A stretch of 64,000 nucleotides of DNA. Origin: SZAS-79 sp965279075 (GTDB lineage Bacteria; Pseudomonadota; Gammaproteobacteria; Burkholderiales; SG8-39). How positions within the stretch are numbered: position 1 is the stretch's first letter; each line of letters begins with the position of its first letter. Position numbers and translations under genes: made by a program. The stretch is from contig CBDIHI010000008.1 of NCBI GenBank assembly GCA_965279075.1, positions 1 through 64,000 on the forward strand, written 5' to 3'. Below are positions 26,315 through 35,067 of the stretch, one piece after another. Below the pieces are notes generated by a model. That model was not told the DNA's origin and did not search any database. It worked only from the letters and a program-made list of their open reading frames with translations.

Positions 26315-27661
26315 ATGTTTAAATCCATCGCCCGCGACATCCTGAAGCTCGGCTGGCCGGTGCTGATCGGCCAGCTGGCGGTCATGGCCAACGGCGTGAT
26401 CGACACGGTGATGGCCGGCCGCCTCGGCGCCGAGGACCTCGCGGCGGTGGGCATCGGCGCGAGTATCTACATCAGCGTGTTCGTGACGCTGATGGGCGTG
26501 CTGATCGCGCTGACCCCGGTGGTGGCGCAGCTCTACGGCGCCCGCAGGTACGCCGAGATCGGCGAGGAAGTGCGCCAGAGCCTGTGGCTGGGCACCTTCC
26601 TCACGGCCGTGGCCTTCGTGCTGATCTATTTCCCCGACCCTTTCCTCGCGATGGCGCAGGTCGCGCCGGGGGTCGAGGTGAAGACCCGGGCCTACCTCAA
26701 GACGATCGCGATCGGCGTGCCGGCGATGCTGATGTTCCGGGTGTTCTACTCTTTCAGCACGGCCGTGTCCCGGCCGCGCGTGATCATGGTGCTGAACCTG
26801 GTGGGCCTCGGCCTGAAGGTTCCGATCAACCTGGTCTTCATCTACGGACATTTCGGCATGCCCGCCCTGGGCGGGCCGGGTTGCGCGGTGTCGACGACGA
26901 TCATCGCCTGGGTGACGGCGCTGGGCGGCTGGGCGTATTGCCGCGCGGCCGCCGGTTACCGCCCCTACGGCGTATTCTCCCGCTGGTCCTGGCCGAACTG
27001 GGGCGAGCAGCTGCGCCTGCTGCAAATCGGCCTGCCGATCGGGTTCACCTTCCTGGTGGACGTCACTTCGTTCACGTTCATGTCGCTTTTCATCGCGCGG
27101 CTCGGCACGAACAGCTCCGGGGGCCACCAGATCGCAGCCAACTTCACCGCGCTGTGCTACATGATCCCGCTGGCCACGGCGAGCGCAGCTGGCGTGCTGG
27201 TCGGGCAGGCCATAGGCGCGGGGGACCTGAAGCGCGCTCGCCTCACGGGGATCGTCGGCGTGGCCGGAGGGTTCGGCGTAGCGTGCATCGTGGGGCTCTG
27301 CGTATGGCTCGGCAACGAGGCGATCGCAGGCCTCTACACCGGCCACCCCGAAGTGCGGGCGATCGCGGCCACGCTCCTTGCCTACGTGGCCCTCTACCAC
27401 CTGTTCGACGCCACCTCGGCGGTGGCGGTCAGTGTGCTGCGCGGCTACAAGAAGACGCTCGTTCCGATGGTGTGCAATATCGTCGCGCTTTGGGGCCTAG
27501 GCCTGGGCGGCGGGTACCTCCTCGCCTTCGGGCACGGCGGCCGCGCGCCGCTCGGCGCGCCCGGGTTCTGGATGGCCGCCACCGCGGGGATGCTGGCCGC
27601 AAGCCTGCTCGTCACCGCGTACTTCCTCGCGGTGAGCCGCCTGAGGGCCGGAGAGGGATAG
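26315..27661 (+). CDS. MATE-family multidrug/toxin efflux transporter
   Basis: 448 residues, 12 predicted TM helices in two homologous halves. N-terminal GWPVLIGQLAVMANGVIDTVMAGRLG is the MATE signature; ALTPVVAQLYGA and SSGGHQIAANFTALCYMIP match conserved helices of the NorM branch. It exports cationic compounds by Na+ or H+ antiport across the inner membrane. The ATG lies 13 bases after a terminator T tract and has no Shine-Dalgarno. The Bug gene follows after 36 bases. Confidence 0.9.
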   Translation: MFKSIARDILKLGWPVLIGQLAVMANGVIDTVMAGRLGAEDLAAVGIGASIYISVFVTLMGVLIALTPVVAQLYGARRYAEIGEEVRQSLWLGTFLTAVAFVLIYFPDPFLAMAQVAPGVEVKTRAYLKTIAIGVPAMLMFRVFYSFSTAVSRPRVIMVLNLVGLGLKVPINLVFIYGHFGMPALGGPGCAVSTTIIAWVTALGGWAYCRAAAGYRPYGVFSRWSWPNWGEQLRLLQIGLPIGFTFLVDVTSFTFMSLFIARLGTNSSGGHQIAANFTALCYMIPLATASAAGVLVGQAIGAGDLKRARLTGIVGVAGGFGVACIVGLCVWLGNEAIAGLYTGHPEVRAIAATLLAYVALYHLFDATSAVAVSVLRGYKKTLVPMVCNIVALWGLGLGGGYLLAFGHGGRAPLGAPGFWMAATAGMLAASLLVTAYFLAVSRLRAGEG

Positions 27662-27697
27662 CTGCAATAATGGGTGTTCATCCGGGGAGGAAGTGAC

Positions 27698-28687
27698 ATG
27701 GGACAACAACGACAACAGGTTCTGCGGCGCGCAGCCGCTTGGGTGGCGGGCGCGGCCTGCACGCTGGCGGCAGCGTGCGCATCGGCGCAGGCGTTTCCGA
27801 CCAAGCCCATACGCTTCATCATGCCGTACCCGCCGGGCGGAAGTTCCGAGATCCTCGCGCGGCCCATCGCCCTCGAGATGAGCAGGAGCATCGGCCAGCA
27901 GGTCGTGATCGACTATAAGCCGGGCGCCGGTTCGACGATAGGCGCGGACATCACGGCCAAGTCGCCGCCCGACGGCCACACCATCGTGATGCTGCTGACG
28001 GCGCATGCGATCAACGCCTCACTGATGCCCACGCTGCCCTACGACACGGTCAGGGATTTCGCGTCGGTCACGCTGGCGGCCACGCTGCCGCTGGTGGTCG
28101 TGGTCAATTCGCAGGCCTCGATCCAGACCGTGCAGGAACTGATCGCGGCGGCCAAGGCCAACCCCGGCAAGCTGAACTACGCCTCAGCCGGCCCTGGCAA
28201 CACCAGCCACCTCGCGGTCGAATACTTCAAGTCGGTCGTCGGCGTGAACATCGCGCACGTGCCTTACAAGGGCAGCGGACCCGCAGTCACGGCGCTCCTC
28301 GGCCGCGAGGTCGACCTGATCTTCGACAGTCTGTCGTCCTCGCTCGCGCAGATCCAGGCCGGCAAGTTCCGCGCGGTGGCTGTTTCGACGACCAAGCGCT
28401 CCCACGTGCTGCCGCAGGTCCCGACCGTCCAGGAGTCCGGCGTGCCGGGCTTCGACATCTCGGTGTGGTACGGAATTTTCGCGCCGGCCGCGACGCCGCC
28501 TGCGATCGTGCAGAAACTCAACGCGGAGATCGTCAAGGCCATGAACGCGCCGCAAGCCAAGGAGCGCATCGAGGCTACCGGCTACCAGATCGTCGGCTCG
28601 ACCCCCGCGCAGCTCGATGCGCACGTCAAGGTCGAGATCGCCCGCTGGGCGAAGGTCGTCAAGGACTCCGGCGCAAAGCTGGAATAA
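27698..28687 (+). CDS. Bug/TctC-family periplasmic solute receptor
   Basis: 329 residues, ATG 27698 with GGGGAGG at 27684-27690. Long signal peptide with an Arg pair (RRAAAWVAGAACTLAAACASAQA, quoted loosely), then KPIRFIMPYPPGGSSEI, PPDGHTIVM, YDTVRDFASVT, HVPYKGSGPAVTALLG. It has no partner enzyme on its strand; the facing gene is a response regulator. Ligand unknown. Confidence 0.87.
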   Translation: MGQQRQQVLRRAAAWVAGAACTLAAACASAQAFPTKPIRFIMPYPPGGSSEILARPIALEMSRSIGQQVVIDYKPGAGSTIGADITAKSPPDGHTIVMLLTAHAINASLMPTLPYDTVRDFASVTLAATLPLVVVVNSQASIQTVQELIAAAKANPGKLNYASAGPGNTSHLAVEYFKSVVGVNIAHVPYKGSGPAVTALLGREVDLIFDSLSSSLAQIQAGKFRAVAVSTTKRSHVLPQVPTVQESGVPGFDISVWYGIFAPAATPPAIVQKLNAEIVKAMNAPQAKERIEATGYQIVGSTPAQLDAHVKVEIARWAKVVKDSGAKLE

Positions 28688-28691
28688 AACC

Positions 28692-28715
28692 GGGGTCAGA
28701 GGACCAGCTTCGACT
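28692..28715 (+). repeat. Second copy of the GGGGTCAGAG element
   Basis: GGGGTCAGAG (28692-28701) followed by GACCAGCTTCGAC lies across the stop codon of the leftward REC-MBL gene and just after the rightward Bug gene. It shares the decamer and a nearby TTCGA with 12920-12937. It encodes the last residues (KLVL) of the leftward protein. Confidence 0.3.
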
Positions 28716-29913
28716 TTTCGGCGGGGGCGTCGCAGTCGACGCTGCCGCCGAGGCGCGAGACATGCGCGCGGGTCTCGTCGAGCTTGCGGTCGATGTCGTC
28801 GTCCGACTGGTCGGGGTCGTGGTGGAAGAGGTGCAGGCGCTTGACCTGCGCGCGTACGGCGAGGTCCGCGACTTCGCTCACGCAGGAGTGGCCCCAGTCG
28901 ACCTTGGACGGGTATTCGTGGTCGCGGTAGGTCGTGTCGGTGATCAGCACGTCGGTCCCGCGCACGAAGTCGGCGAGCCGGTCGAGGTAGCGCTGGTCGC
29001 GCCGCGGGTCGGACGGCAGGTAAAGCTCGTTGTCGGTGATGTAGCACGCCGAGCGGCCGTGGCAGGTCACCTTGTAGCCGAGGCACGAGCCGGGGTGCTT
29101 CAGAAGCAGGGTCTCGATCTTCACCGCGCCGAAGTCGAGCGTTTCCTCGCGCAGGTCGCGGAACACCAGGTGCGCGCCGAATTCGCGGATCGTAACCGGA
29201 AAATAGACGCCCTCCATCTGCGCGGCGATCGCACGGGCTATGGTCAGGTCGCCCTGGTAGGGTCCGTAGATCTCCACCTGGTTGCCGCGGACGTAAAGCG
29301 GCGCGAAGAACGGCACGGTGTTGATGTGGTCCCAGTGGGTATGCGAGATGAAGATCCGCCCGGAGAAACGCTGCGCGCCCGCGCCCATGATCTGGTCGGA
29401 GAGCTGCTTGATGCCGGAACCGCAATCGAAGATGTAGAGCGGTTCGCCGCCGATCTCGATGCTGACGCAGGAGGTGTTGCCGCCCCGGCGCAGCGTCTTC
29501 GGGCCGGGGACCGGCAGCGTACCGTGCACGCCCCAGTAGGTCAGCACCATCTGGTTGGAGACGAACTCGTCGATCGACGCAAGGAGCGTCTCCGGCCTGA
29601 TCGGCTTCACTATGTAGCCATCGGCCCCCAGTTCCCTCGCACGGCGGCGGTCGAAGTCGTAGGACTTGGCCGACAGCACGATGATCTTCATCTTCTCGAG
29701 CTCGGGCCGGCGGCGCAGCTCGCGGCACAGCTCGAAGCCGTCCATCACCGGCATCATCAGGTCGGTGATCACGCAGTCGGGCCGGATGCCGGGGATTTCC
29801 TTCAGGGCCTGCTGGCTGGCGTCGCTCGAGACGACCGAGTGCCCGGCGCCTTCGAGCACGCGCCGCAGCAGCATCAGGATGTCGGGATCGTCGTCGACGA
29901 TGTAGAACTTCAT
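28696..29913 (-). CDS. Response regulator with metallo-beta-lactamase output domain
   Basis: 405 residues. Receiver domain 1-118 (VDDD, phospho-acceptor Asp51 in VITDLMMPVMDG, Lys in IVKPI), then an MBL-fold hydrolase about 125-395. The metal-binding motif is HTHWDH (His191, His193, Asp195, His196), with further ligands likely in LLLKHPGSC, ITDTTYRDHEY and LFHHDPDQSDDD. The fold resembles the phosphodiesterase/RNase Z-like MBL group, so a phosphodiester or nucleotide substrate is plausible but not shown. Start 29913. It lies 37 bases downstream of the reductase on the same strand; no histidine kinase is adjacent. Confidence 0.85.
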   Translation of the reverse strand: MKFYIVDDDPDILMLLRRVLEGAGHSVVSSDASQQALKEIPGIRPDCVITDLMMPVMDGFELCRELRRRPELEKMKIIVLSAKSYDFDRRRARELGADGYIVKPIRPETLLASIDEFVSNQMVLTYWGVHGTLPVPGPKTLRRGGNTSCVSIEIGGEPLYIFDCGSGIKQLSDQIMGAGAQRFSGRIFISHTHWDHINTVPFFAPLYVRGNQVEIYGPYQGDLTIARAIAAQMEGVYFPVTIREFGAHLVFRDLREETLDFGAVKIETLLLKHPGSCLGYKVTCHGRSACYITDNELYLPSDPRRDQRYLDRLADFVRGTDVLITDTTYRDHEYPSKVDWGHSCVSEVADLAVRAQVKRLHLFHHDPDQSDDDIDRKLDETRAHVSRLGGSVDCDAPAEKSKLVL

Positions 29914-29950
29914 GCGATTTCCGTTCGGGTGCGCAGTCCTGGCCGGCGGC

Positions 29951-31012
29951 TCAGGCCGCGGGACGCCGCCCCTCGTAAGCGTCCTGCAGCAAAGATAACA
30001 CGCCCGCATACTCGACCTTCCTCGGATTCGGGTAGGGACTTTCGGTCGCAATCCTCGCTGCGCGCTCGAGGCCAGCGCCCGGCATGCCGAGCTTCTCGAG
30101 GCGAAGCTCCAGCCCGAGTTTTATCTCCAGGTCGTACAACCCCTGCGGCGCATCCTTCGCGCCGAGCGCCCGCGCGATGCGCGCCATGGCCTCCGGCGCC
30201 GCATCCCGGTTGTAGCGCGCGGCGTGCGGCAGCACGATGCTGTGCGTCTCGGCGTGAGCCAGGTTGAAGGTGCCGCCGAGCACGTGGCAGAGCTTGTGGT
30301 GCAGGCCCATGCCGGTGGTCGCGAAGGACACGCCGGCGAGCCACGCGCCGTACAGCGCGTCGGAGCGCGCGTCTAGGTCGCCCGGCGCCGCAGCCACGCG
30401 AGGCAGCGCGGAGGCCAGCGAGCGGATGCCCTCCTCGGCCTGGAGCGAGTTGATCGGGTTGCCGTCGGCGGCGTACAGCGCCTCGACACAGTGCGCGATC
30501 GCGTTCATGCCGCTGGCCGACGAAACGGCGACCGGCAAGCCCAGCGTCAGCGCCGGGTCGTAGATGACCGTCCGCGGCAGCACGCGCGGGTCGCGCTGCG
30601 TCTTCTTCAGCCCGCCTTCCGTCATGCCGAGGATGGTCGTCATCTCGGAGCCGGAGTAGGTGGTGGGCACCGCGATCACCGGCAAGCCGCTGGTCAGCGC
30701 CACCGCTTTGCCAAGGCCCGTGGTCGAGCCCCCGCCCACGCTGATGCAGCAGTCGGCGCCCAGTTCGGCCGCCACCCTGCGCGCGTCCTCCGCGACCTCC
30801 ACCGGGACGTGCATCACGGCCTTGTCGTAGATGCCCGCGAGGCTCGCGCCGAGGCTTGCCGCGACCTGACGAACGCTGTCGCCCCGACCCGGCGTCGACA
30901 ACACCAGCGCGCGCTTCGCGCCGAGCTTCGCTACTTCGGCGGGGAGTTCGGCGATGCTGCCGGCGCCGAAGACGACCCGCATCGGCAGGCCCGAATAAGT
31001 GAAAGGTTTCAT
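29951..31012 (-). CDS. Maleylacetate-reductase-like iron-containing alcohol dehydrogenase
   Basis: 353 residues, the usual length of maleylacetate reductases. GGGSTTGLGKAVAL is the NAD-binding loop, PTTYSGSEMTTI and GMNAIAHCVEALY are typical of the MacA/TfdF branch, and the metal-binding His residues appear in LHHKLCHVLGG and HAETHSIVLPH. This enzyme reduces maleylacetate to 3-oxoadipate in (chloro)aromatic and resorcinol catabolism, which fits the pcaH gene at the window end. A leftward TAGAAT lies 6 bases before its ATG. Confidence 0.82.
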   Translation of the reverse strand: MKPFTYSGLPMRVVFGAGSIAELPAEVAKLGAKRALVLSTPGRGDSVRQVAASLGASLAGIYDKAVMHVPVEVAEDARRVAAELGADCCISVGGGSTTGLGKAVALTSGLPVIAVPTTYSGSEMTTILGMTEGGLKKTQRDPRVLPRTVIYDPALTLGLPVAVSSASGMNAIAHCVEALYAADGNPINSLQAEEGIRSLASALPRVAAAPGDLDARSDALYGAWLAGVSFATTGMGLHHKLCHVLGGTFNLAHAETHSIVLPHAARYNRDAAPEAMARIARALGAKDAPQGLYDLEIKLGLELRLEKLGMPGAGLERAARIATESPYPNPRKVEYAGVLSLLQDAYEGRRPAA

Positions 31013-31018
31013 GCGCGA

Positions 31019-31024
31019 ATTCTA
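31019..31024 (-). promoter_or_regulatory. -10-like TAGAAT 6 bases before the reductase start
   Basis: On the minus strand TAGAAT is followed by TCGCGC and the ATG at 31012, with no Shine-Dalgarno. This predicts a leaderless transcript. The divergent VOC gene shows the same layout. Confidence 0.5.
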
Positions 31025-31059
31025 TCCGAGGCAGGTTGGCGACGCGGCCCTGCCCGGGG

Positions 31060-31065
31060 TAGTCT
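31060..31065 (+). promoter_or_regulatory. -10-like TAGTCT 6 bases before the VOC-gene start
   Basis: TAGTCT is followed by GCGGGC and ATG 31072. The match to the -10 consensus is weak, but spacing and absence of a clear ribosome site match the other leaderless candidates in the window. Confidence 0.35.
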
Positions 31066-31071
31066 GCGGGC

Positions 31072-31512
31072 ATGACCACACCCCGCAAGCGCCGCGCAGC
31101 TGAACCCAACGCCGTGCTCGGCATCGACCATCTCGTGCTGCGCGTCCGGGACCTCGCCGCGAGCATCGACTTCTACAAGCGCGTGCTTGGCGCACGCGTG
31201 GAGCGCCAGCTGCAGAAGCCGCGCATCGTGCAGCTGCGCATCGGCGAGTCGCTGCTCGACCTCGTGCCCGCACAGCGCGGCCGCGCGATGAAGCCCGGCC
31301 CCGGCACGAACCTCGACCACTTCGCTGTGCGCGTGGCGCCCTTCGATCCGGCGGCCCTCTCCCGCAGGCTGGCGCGATACGGCATCGAGCCCGGCGCCGT
31401 GGCGGACCGCTACGGCGCGCTCGGCTACGGACCGTCGATGTACTTCAACGACCCCGACGGCAACACCATCGAGTTCAAGGGTCCGGCCACCCGTCCCCGC
31501 ATCCGCCGGTAA
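31072..31512 (+). CDS. VOC (glyoxalase/bleomycin-resistance/dioxygenase) superfamily protein
   Basis: 146 residues. LGIDHLVLRVRDLAASIDFYKRVLGA opens the first beta-alpha-beta-beta-beta unit and YFNDPDGNTIEFKG closes the second. Candidate metal ligands are His in IDHLVL, His in LDHFAVRV and Glu in NTIEFKG, a complete His/His/Glu set. Members include glyoxalase I, extradiol dioxygenases and resistance proteins; the substrate cannot be chosen. Divergent from the maleylacetate-reductase-like gene, 59 bases apart, so possibly co-regulated. Confidence 0.8.
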   Translation: MTTPRKRRAAEPNAVLGIDHLVLRVRDLAASIDFYKRVLGARVERQLQKPRIVQLRIGESLLDLVPAQRGRAMKPGPGTNLDHFAVRVAPFDPAALSRRLARYGIEPGAVADRYGALGYGPSMYFNDPDGNTIEFKGPATRPRIRR

Positions 31513-31574
31513 GCCCCGCCGGCGTTGATGCACTGCGCCAATAAATAGTTGCACTTCGCGGAAATTTCCCCGGC

Positions 31575-31580
31575 TACAAT
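31575..31580 (+). promoter_or_regulatory. -10-like TACAAT upstream of the Liv transporter operon
   Basis: TACAAT lies in an AT-richer part of the 119-base gap before livG (ATG 31632), giving a leader of about 45 bases. A TTGCAC further upstream is 20 bases away, too far for a good -35. Confidence 0.4.
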
Positions 31581-31631
31581 CCGCGCACGCAACCCCGGCC
31601 ACAACGGGGAGACGCAAGACCAGGAGGGGGA

Positions 31632-32423
31632 ATGCGCCGGACCGAAACGTCAAGCGGAGGAAGCCTGCTGGCAGTCAATGGCGTCTCCGTTCGTTTCGGC
31701 GGGATCGTGGCGCTCGATGGCATCTCCTTTGGTGTGGGGTCGGGCGAGGTCGTGGGCCTGATCGGGCCCAACGGCGCCGGCAAGACCACCCTCTTCAATT
31801 GCCTGTCGCGCCTGTATTCCTGCGACGAAGGCAGCATCGACTTCGACGGCCGGCCCCTGCTGCCGGTCCAGCGCCACCGGATCGCAGGCCTGGGCATAGG
31901 CCGCACCTTCCAGAACCTCGCGCTGTTCCGCACGATGAGCGTGCTCGACAACGTCATGCTCGGCTGCCATTGCCGCACCTCCAGCGGGTTCCTCGCCAAT
32001 GCCCTGCGCTCTCCGGGCGTGGGCCGTGAAGAGGCAGCTTCGGCCGGCAAGGCGCACGAGCTCATTTCCTTCCTCGGCCTGGATGCGGTGTCGGGCACCC
32101 GCGTGGCGGACCTGCCGTTCGGCACGCAGAAGCGCGTCGAGCTGGCCCGGGCGCTGGCGAGCGCACCCAAGCTGCTGCTGCTCGATGAGCCCGCGAGCGG
32201 CCTCAACCACGAGGAAGTCGGCGCGCTCGGCACGCTGATCCGCGACATCCGCGACCGCCTCGGCGTGACCGTGCTGCTGGTCGAGCACCACATGAGCCTC
32301 GTGATGGGCGTGTCGGACAAGGTGGTGGCGCTGAACTTCGGGCGCAAGATCGCCGAAGGCACGCCGGCCGAGGTCCAGCAGCACCCGGAAGTCGTGCAGG
32401 CCTACCTCGGGACGGCCCAGTAG
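31632..32423 (+). CDS. livG: Branched-chain-type ABC transporter ATP-binding protein LivG
   Basis: 263 residues. Walker A GPNGAGKT, a signature loop LPFGTQKRVELARAL (a LivG-like variant of LSGGQ), Walker B LLLLDEP, and the H-loop in LLVEHHM. Energises import by the LivHM channel on the cytoplasmic side. First gene of a five-gene operon livG-livF-livH-livM-binding protein; its TAG shares one base with the GTG start of livF. The transporter type serves branched amino acids, amides, urea and aromatic acids. Confidence 0.92.
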   Translation: MRRTETSSGGSLLAVNGVSVRFGGIVALDGISFGVGSGEVVGLIGPNGAGKTTLFNCLSRLYSCDEGSIDFDGRPLLPVQRHRIAGLGIGRTFQNLALFRTMSVLDNVMLGCHCRTSSGFLANALRSPGVGREEAASAGKAHELISFLGLDAVSGTRVADLPFGTQKRVELARALASAPKLLLLDEPASGLNHEEVGALGTLIRDIRDRLGVTVLLVEHHMSLVMGVSDKVVALNFGRKIAEGTPAEVQQHPEVVQAYLGTAQ

Positions 32424-33136
32424 TGGCGGCGCTCCTCGACGTCGCCAACCTCAGCGCCGCGTACGGCCCGACGCGGGTCCTGCACGGCATCAGCTTCGCG
32501 CTGGAACAGGGCTCCATCACGGCGCTTCTGGGCGCGAACGGCGCTGGCAAGACCACCACGCTGAGGTCGCTGTGCGGGATGGTGAAGACCGCCGGTGAAA
32601 TCCGCTTCGAGGGGACGCGCATCGACGGGCGCGCCACCGAGGACATCGTGCGCCTCGGCATCGCGCACGTGCCCGACGGCCGGGGCACGTTCGTCAACCT
32701 GACCACCGAGGAGAACCTGCGCCTGGGCGCCTACACGCGCAGGGACAAGGGCGCGATCGCCGGGGACTTCGAGCGCATCTACGGCTATTTCCCGCGGCTG
32801 AAGGAACGCCGCCACCAGCAGGCGGGCACTCTCTCGGGCGGCGAGCAGCAGATGCTCGCGGTGTCCCGGGCACTGATGCTGCGCCCGAAGCTGCTGCTGC
32901 TCGACGAACCCTCGTTCGGCCTGGCGCCCCTCATCGTGAAGGAGATCTTCGGCATCATGCGCGCGATCAACAAGGGCGAAGGGGTCAGCATCCTGCTGGT
33001 CGAGCAGAACGCGGCGATGGCCCTCGAGCTTGCCGACCGGGCCTACCTCATCGAGACCGGCGACGTGGTGCTGTCCGGGACCTCCGAGGAAATCCGCCGG
33101 AACGAAGCGGTGCGCCGCTCCTACCTGGGCTACTGA
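32423..33136 (+). CDS. livF: Branched-chain-type ABC transporter ATP-binding protein LivF
   Basis: 237 residues, GTG start at 32423 overlapping the livG stop by one base. Walker A GANGAGKT, signature LSGGEQQML, Walker B LLLLDEPSFGLAP, H-loop partner LLVEQN (the Gln/Asn form usual in LivF). Forms the ATPase heterodimer with LivG. livH follows after 15 bases. Confidence 0.92.
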   Translation: MAALLDVANLSAAYGPTRVLHGISFALEQGSITALLGANGAGKTTTLRSLCGMVKTAGEIRFEGTRIDGRATEDIVRLGIAHVPDGRGTFVNLTTEENLRLGAYTRRDKGAIAGDFERIYGYFPRLKERRHQQAGTLSGGEQQMLAVSRALMLRPKLLLLDEPSFGLAPLIVKEIFGIMRAINKGEGVSILLVEQNAAMALELADRAYLIETGDVVLSGTSEEIRRNEAVRRSYLGY

Positions 33137-33151
33137 GGGACCTCCCCCGCC

Positions 33152-34024
33152 ATGGAATCCTTCCTGCACCAGGTCATCGCCGGACTCGCCACCGGCGGCA
33201 TCTACGCCAGCGTGGCCCTCGCGCTGGTGATGATCTACCAGGCCACGCACCTGGTGAATTTCGCGCAGGGCGAGATCGCCATGTTCGCCACCTACATCGC
33301 CTGGACATTGATCCAGGCCGGCATCCCCTACTGGGTGGCGTTCTTCCTGACGGTCGCGATCGCGTTCGTGCTCGGCGTGCTGATCGAGCGCATCGTGATG
33401 CGGCCCGTGGAGCAGGCGCCGGTGCTCTCGGTGGTGGTGGTCTTCATCGGCCTGCTGGTCATCTTCAACAGCATGGCCGGCTGGATCTACACCTACACGA
33501 TCAAGACCTTCCCGAGCCCCTTCCCCACCGAGGCACCGTTCGGCACGAAGCTGGTCTCCTCGCACGAACTCGGCGCGATCGGCGTGACGCTCGTGGTGCT
33601 GGCCCTGCTCTATGCGTTCTTCCGCTTCACGCCGCTGGGCCTCGCGATGCGCGCCGCCGCGCAGAACCCCGAGTCCAGCCGCCTGGTGGGGATCCGCGTC
33701 GGCTGGATGCTGGCGCTGGGCTGGGGCCTCGCCTCCGCCATCGGCGCGATCGCCGGCATGATGGTCGCGCCGGTGGTCTTCCTCGACCCCAACATGATGT
33801 CCGGCATCCTGCTCTACGCGTTCGCCGCGGCGCTGGTCGGCGGCATCGACAGCCCGGGCGGCGCGGTGCTCGGCGGGTTCATCGTCGGCGTGCTGGAGAA
33901 CGTGCTCGGCGCCTACGTGATCGGCAACGAGTTGAAGCTGTCGGTGGCGCTCGTGCTGATCATCGGCGTGCTGGTGGTGAAGCCCTCCGGCCTGTTCGGC
34001 AAGGTCCACGTCACGAGGGTATGA
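33152..34024 (+). CDS. livH: Branched-chain-type ABC transporter permease LivH
   Basis: 290 residues, about eight TM helices. QVIAGLATGGIYASVALALVMIYQ and LVNFAQGEIAMFATYIAW are the LivH opening; AAAQNPESSRLVGI is the EAA-like cytoplasmic loop that contacts the ATPases. It pairs with LivM. GAGGGA precedes its ATG; the stop is 4 bases before livM. Confidence 0.92.
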   Translation: MESFLHQVIAGLATGGIYASVALALVMIYQATHLVNFAQGEIAMFATYIAWTLIQAGIPYWVAFFLTVAIAFVLGVLIERIVMRPVEQAPVLSVVVVFIGLLVIFNSMAGWIYTYTIKTFPSPFPTEAPFGTKLVSSHELGAIGVTLVVLALLYAFFRFTPLGLAMRAAAQNPESSRLVGIRVGWMLALGWGLASAIGAIAGMMVAPVVFLDPNMMSGILLYAFAAALVGGIDSPGGAVLGGFIVGVLENVLGAYVIGNELKLSVALVLIIGVLVVKPSGLFGKVHVTRV

Positions 34025-34028
34025 ACGC

Positions 34029-35027
34029 ATGAACTCACTCGTCACCACGCTGGGCGGGCGCAACCGGGTCATAGGGCTCGCGATTCTCCTCGCAGCCGTC
34101 CTCGCCCTGCCCTTCGCCGTCAGCAACTACACCACGTTCCAGTTCACGCTGGTGCTGGTCTACTCGATCGCGCTGCTCGGCCTAAACATCCTCACCGGCT
34201 ACAACGGCCAGATCTCGCTGGGCCACGGCGCCTTCTACGCCATCGGCGCCTACGCCGCCGCAATCCTGATGGACAAGTACGGCATGCCCTACTGGGCCAC
34301 GATCCCGTTCGCGGGCGCGCTGTGCCTGGTCGTAGGGTTCCTGTTCGGCCTGCCGGCGCTGCGGCTGGAGGGTCTCTACCTCGCGCTCGCCACGTTCGCG
34401 CTCGGGGTATCGATGCCGCAATTGCTGAAGTACAAGCACCTCGAGCCCTGGACCGGCGGGGTGCAGGGCATCGTGATCATGAAACCCGAGGCCCCGTTCG
34501 GCCTGCCGCTGAGCCCCGACCAGTGGCTGTATTACTTCACGCTCGCCGTGATGCTCGTGATGTTCGTGCTGGGCTGGAACCTGCTGCGCGGGCGTGTCGG
34601 CCGCGCCCTGGTCGCGATCCGCGACCACCCCATCGCGTCGGAGGCCATGGGCGTGAACACCGCGATGTACAAGTCGCTCGCGTTCGGTGTGAGCGCGCTG
34701 TATACGGGCGTGGCCGGGGCGCTCGGCGCGATCGCCGTGCAGTTCGTCGCGCCCGACAGCTTCAACATCTTCGTGTCGATCACCTTCCTAGTCGGCATCG
34801 TGATCGGCGGCCTCGCCTCGATCCCGGGCGCGATCTTCGGCGCGGTCTTCATCCAGTTCGTCCCCAACGTCGCCGACCAGATCTCGAAGGCCGCGCCCTG
34901 GGCGATCTACGGCGTGTTCCTGATCGGCTTCATGTACCTGATGCCGGCCGGGGTCTCGGGCGCGATCCGCATGGCCTGGGCGAAACTGAAGCGCAGATCC
35001 AGCACGACCCCGCAGCGATCGGGGTGA
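34029..35027 (+). CDS. livM: Branched-chain-type ABC transporter permease LivM
   Basis: 332 residues, about ten hydrophobic helices. NILTGYNGQISLGHGAFYAIGAYAAAI (quoted in part) is the LivM signature; RDHPIASEAMGVN is the ATPase-contact loop. Forms the membrane channel with LivH. The binding-protein gene follows after 40 bases. Confidence 0.92.
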   Translation: MNSLVTTLGGRNRVIGLAILLAAVLALPFAVSNYTTFQFTLVLVYSIALLGLNILTGYNGQISLGHGAFYAIGAYAAAILMDKYGMPYWATIPFAGALCLVVGFLFGLPALRLEGLYLALATFALGVSMPQLLKYKHLEPWTGGVQGIVIMKPEAPFGLPLSPDQWLYYFTLAVMLVMFVLGWNLLRGRVGRALVAIRDHPIASEAMGVNTAMYKSLAFGVSALYTGVAGALGAIAVQFVAPDSFNIFVSITFLVGIVIGGLASIPGAIFGAVFIQFVPNVADQISKAAPWAIYGVFLIGFMYLMPAGVSGAIRMAWAKLKRRSSTTPQRSG

Positions 35028-35067
35028 TTCGATCGTGGGTACACCCACCTCACCAAAGGAGGCCGTC

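Noticed and set aside
32981..32990. GGGGTCAG-like match inside livF as a third copy of the repeat element
   Set aside because: It diverges after GGGGTCAG, lacks the downstream TTCGA and lies inside a well-conserved coding region.
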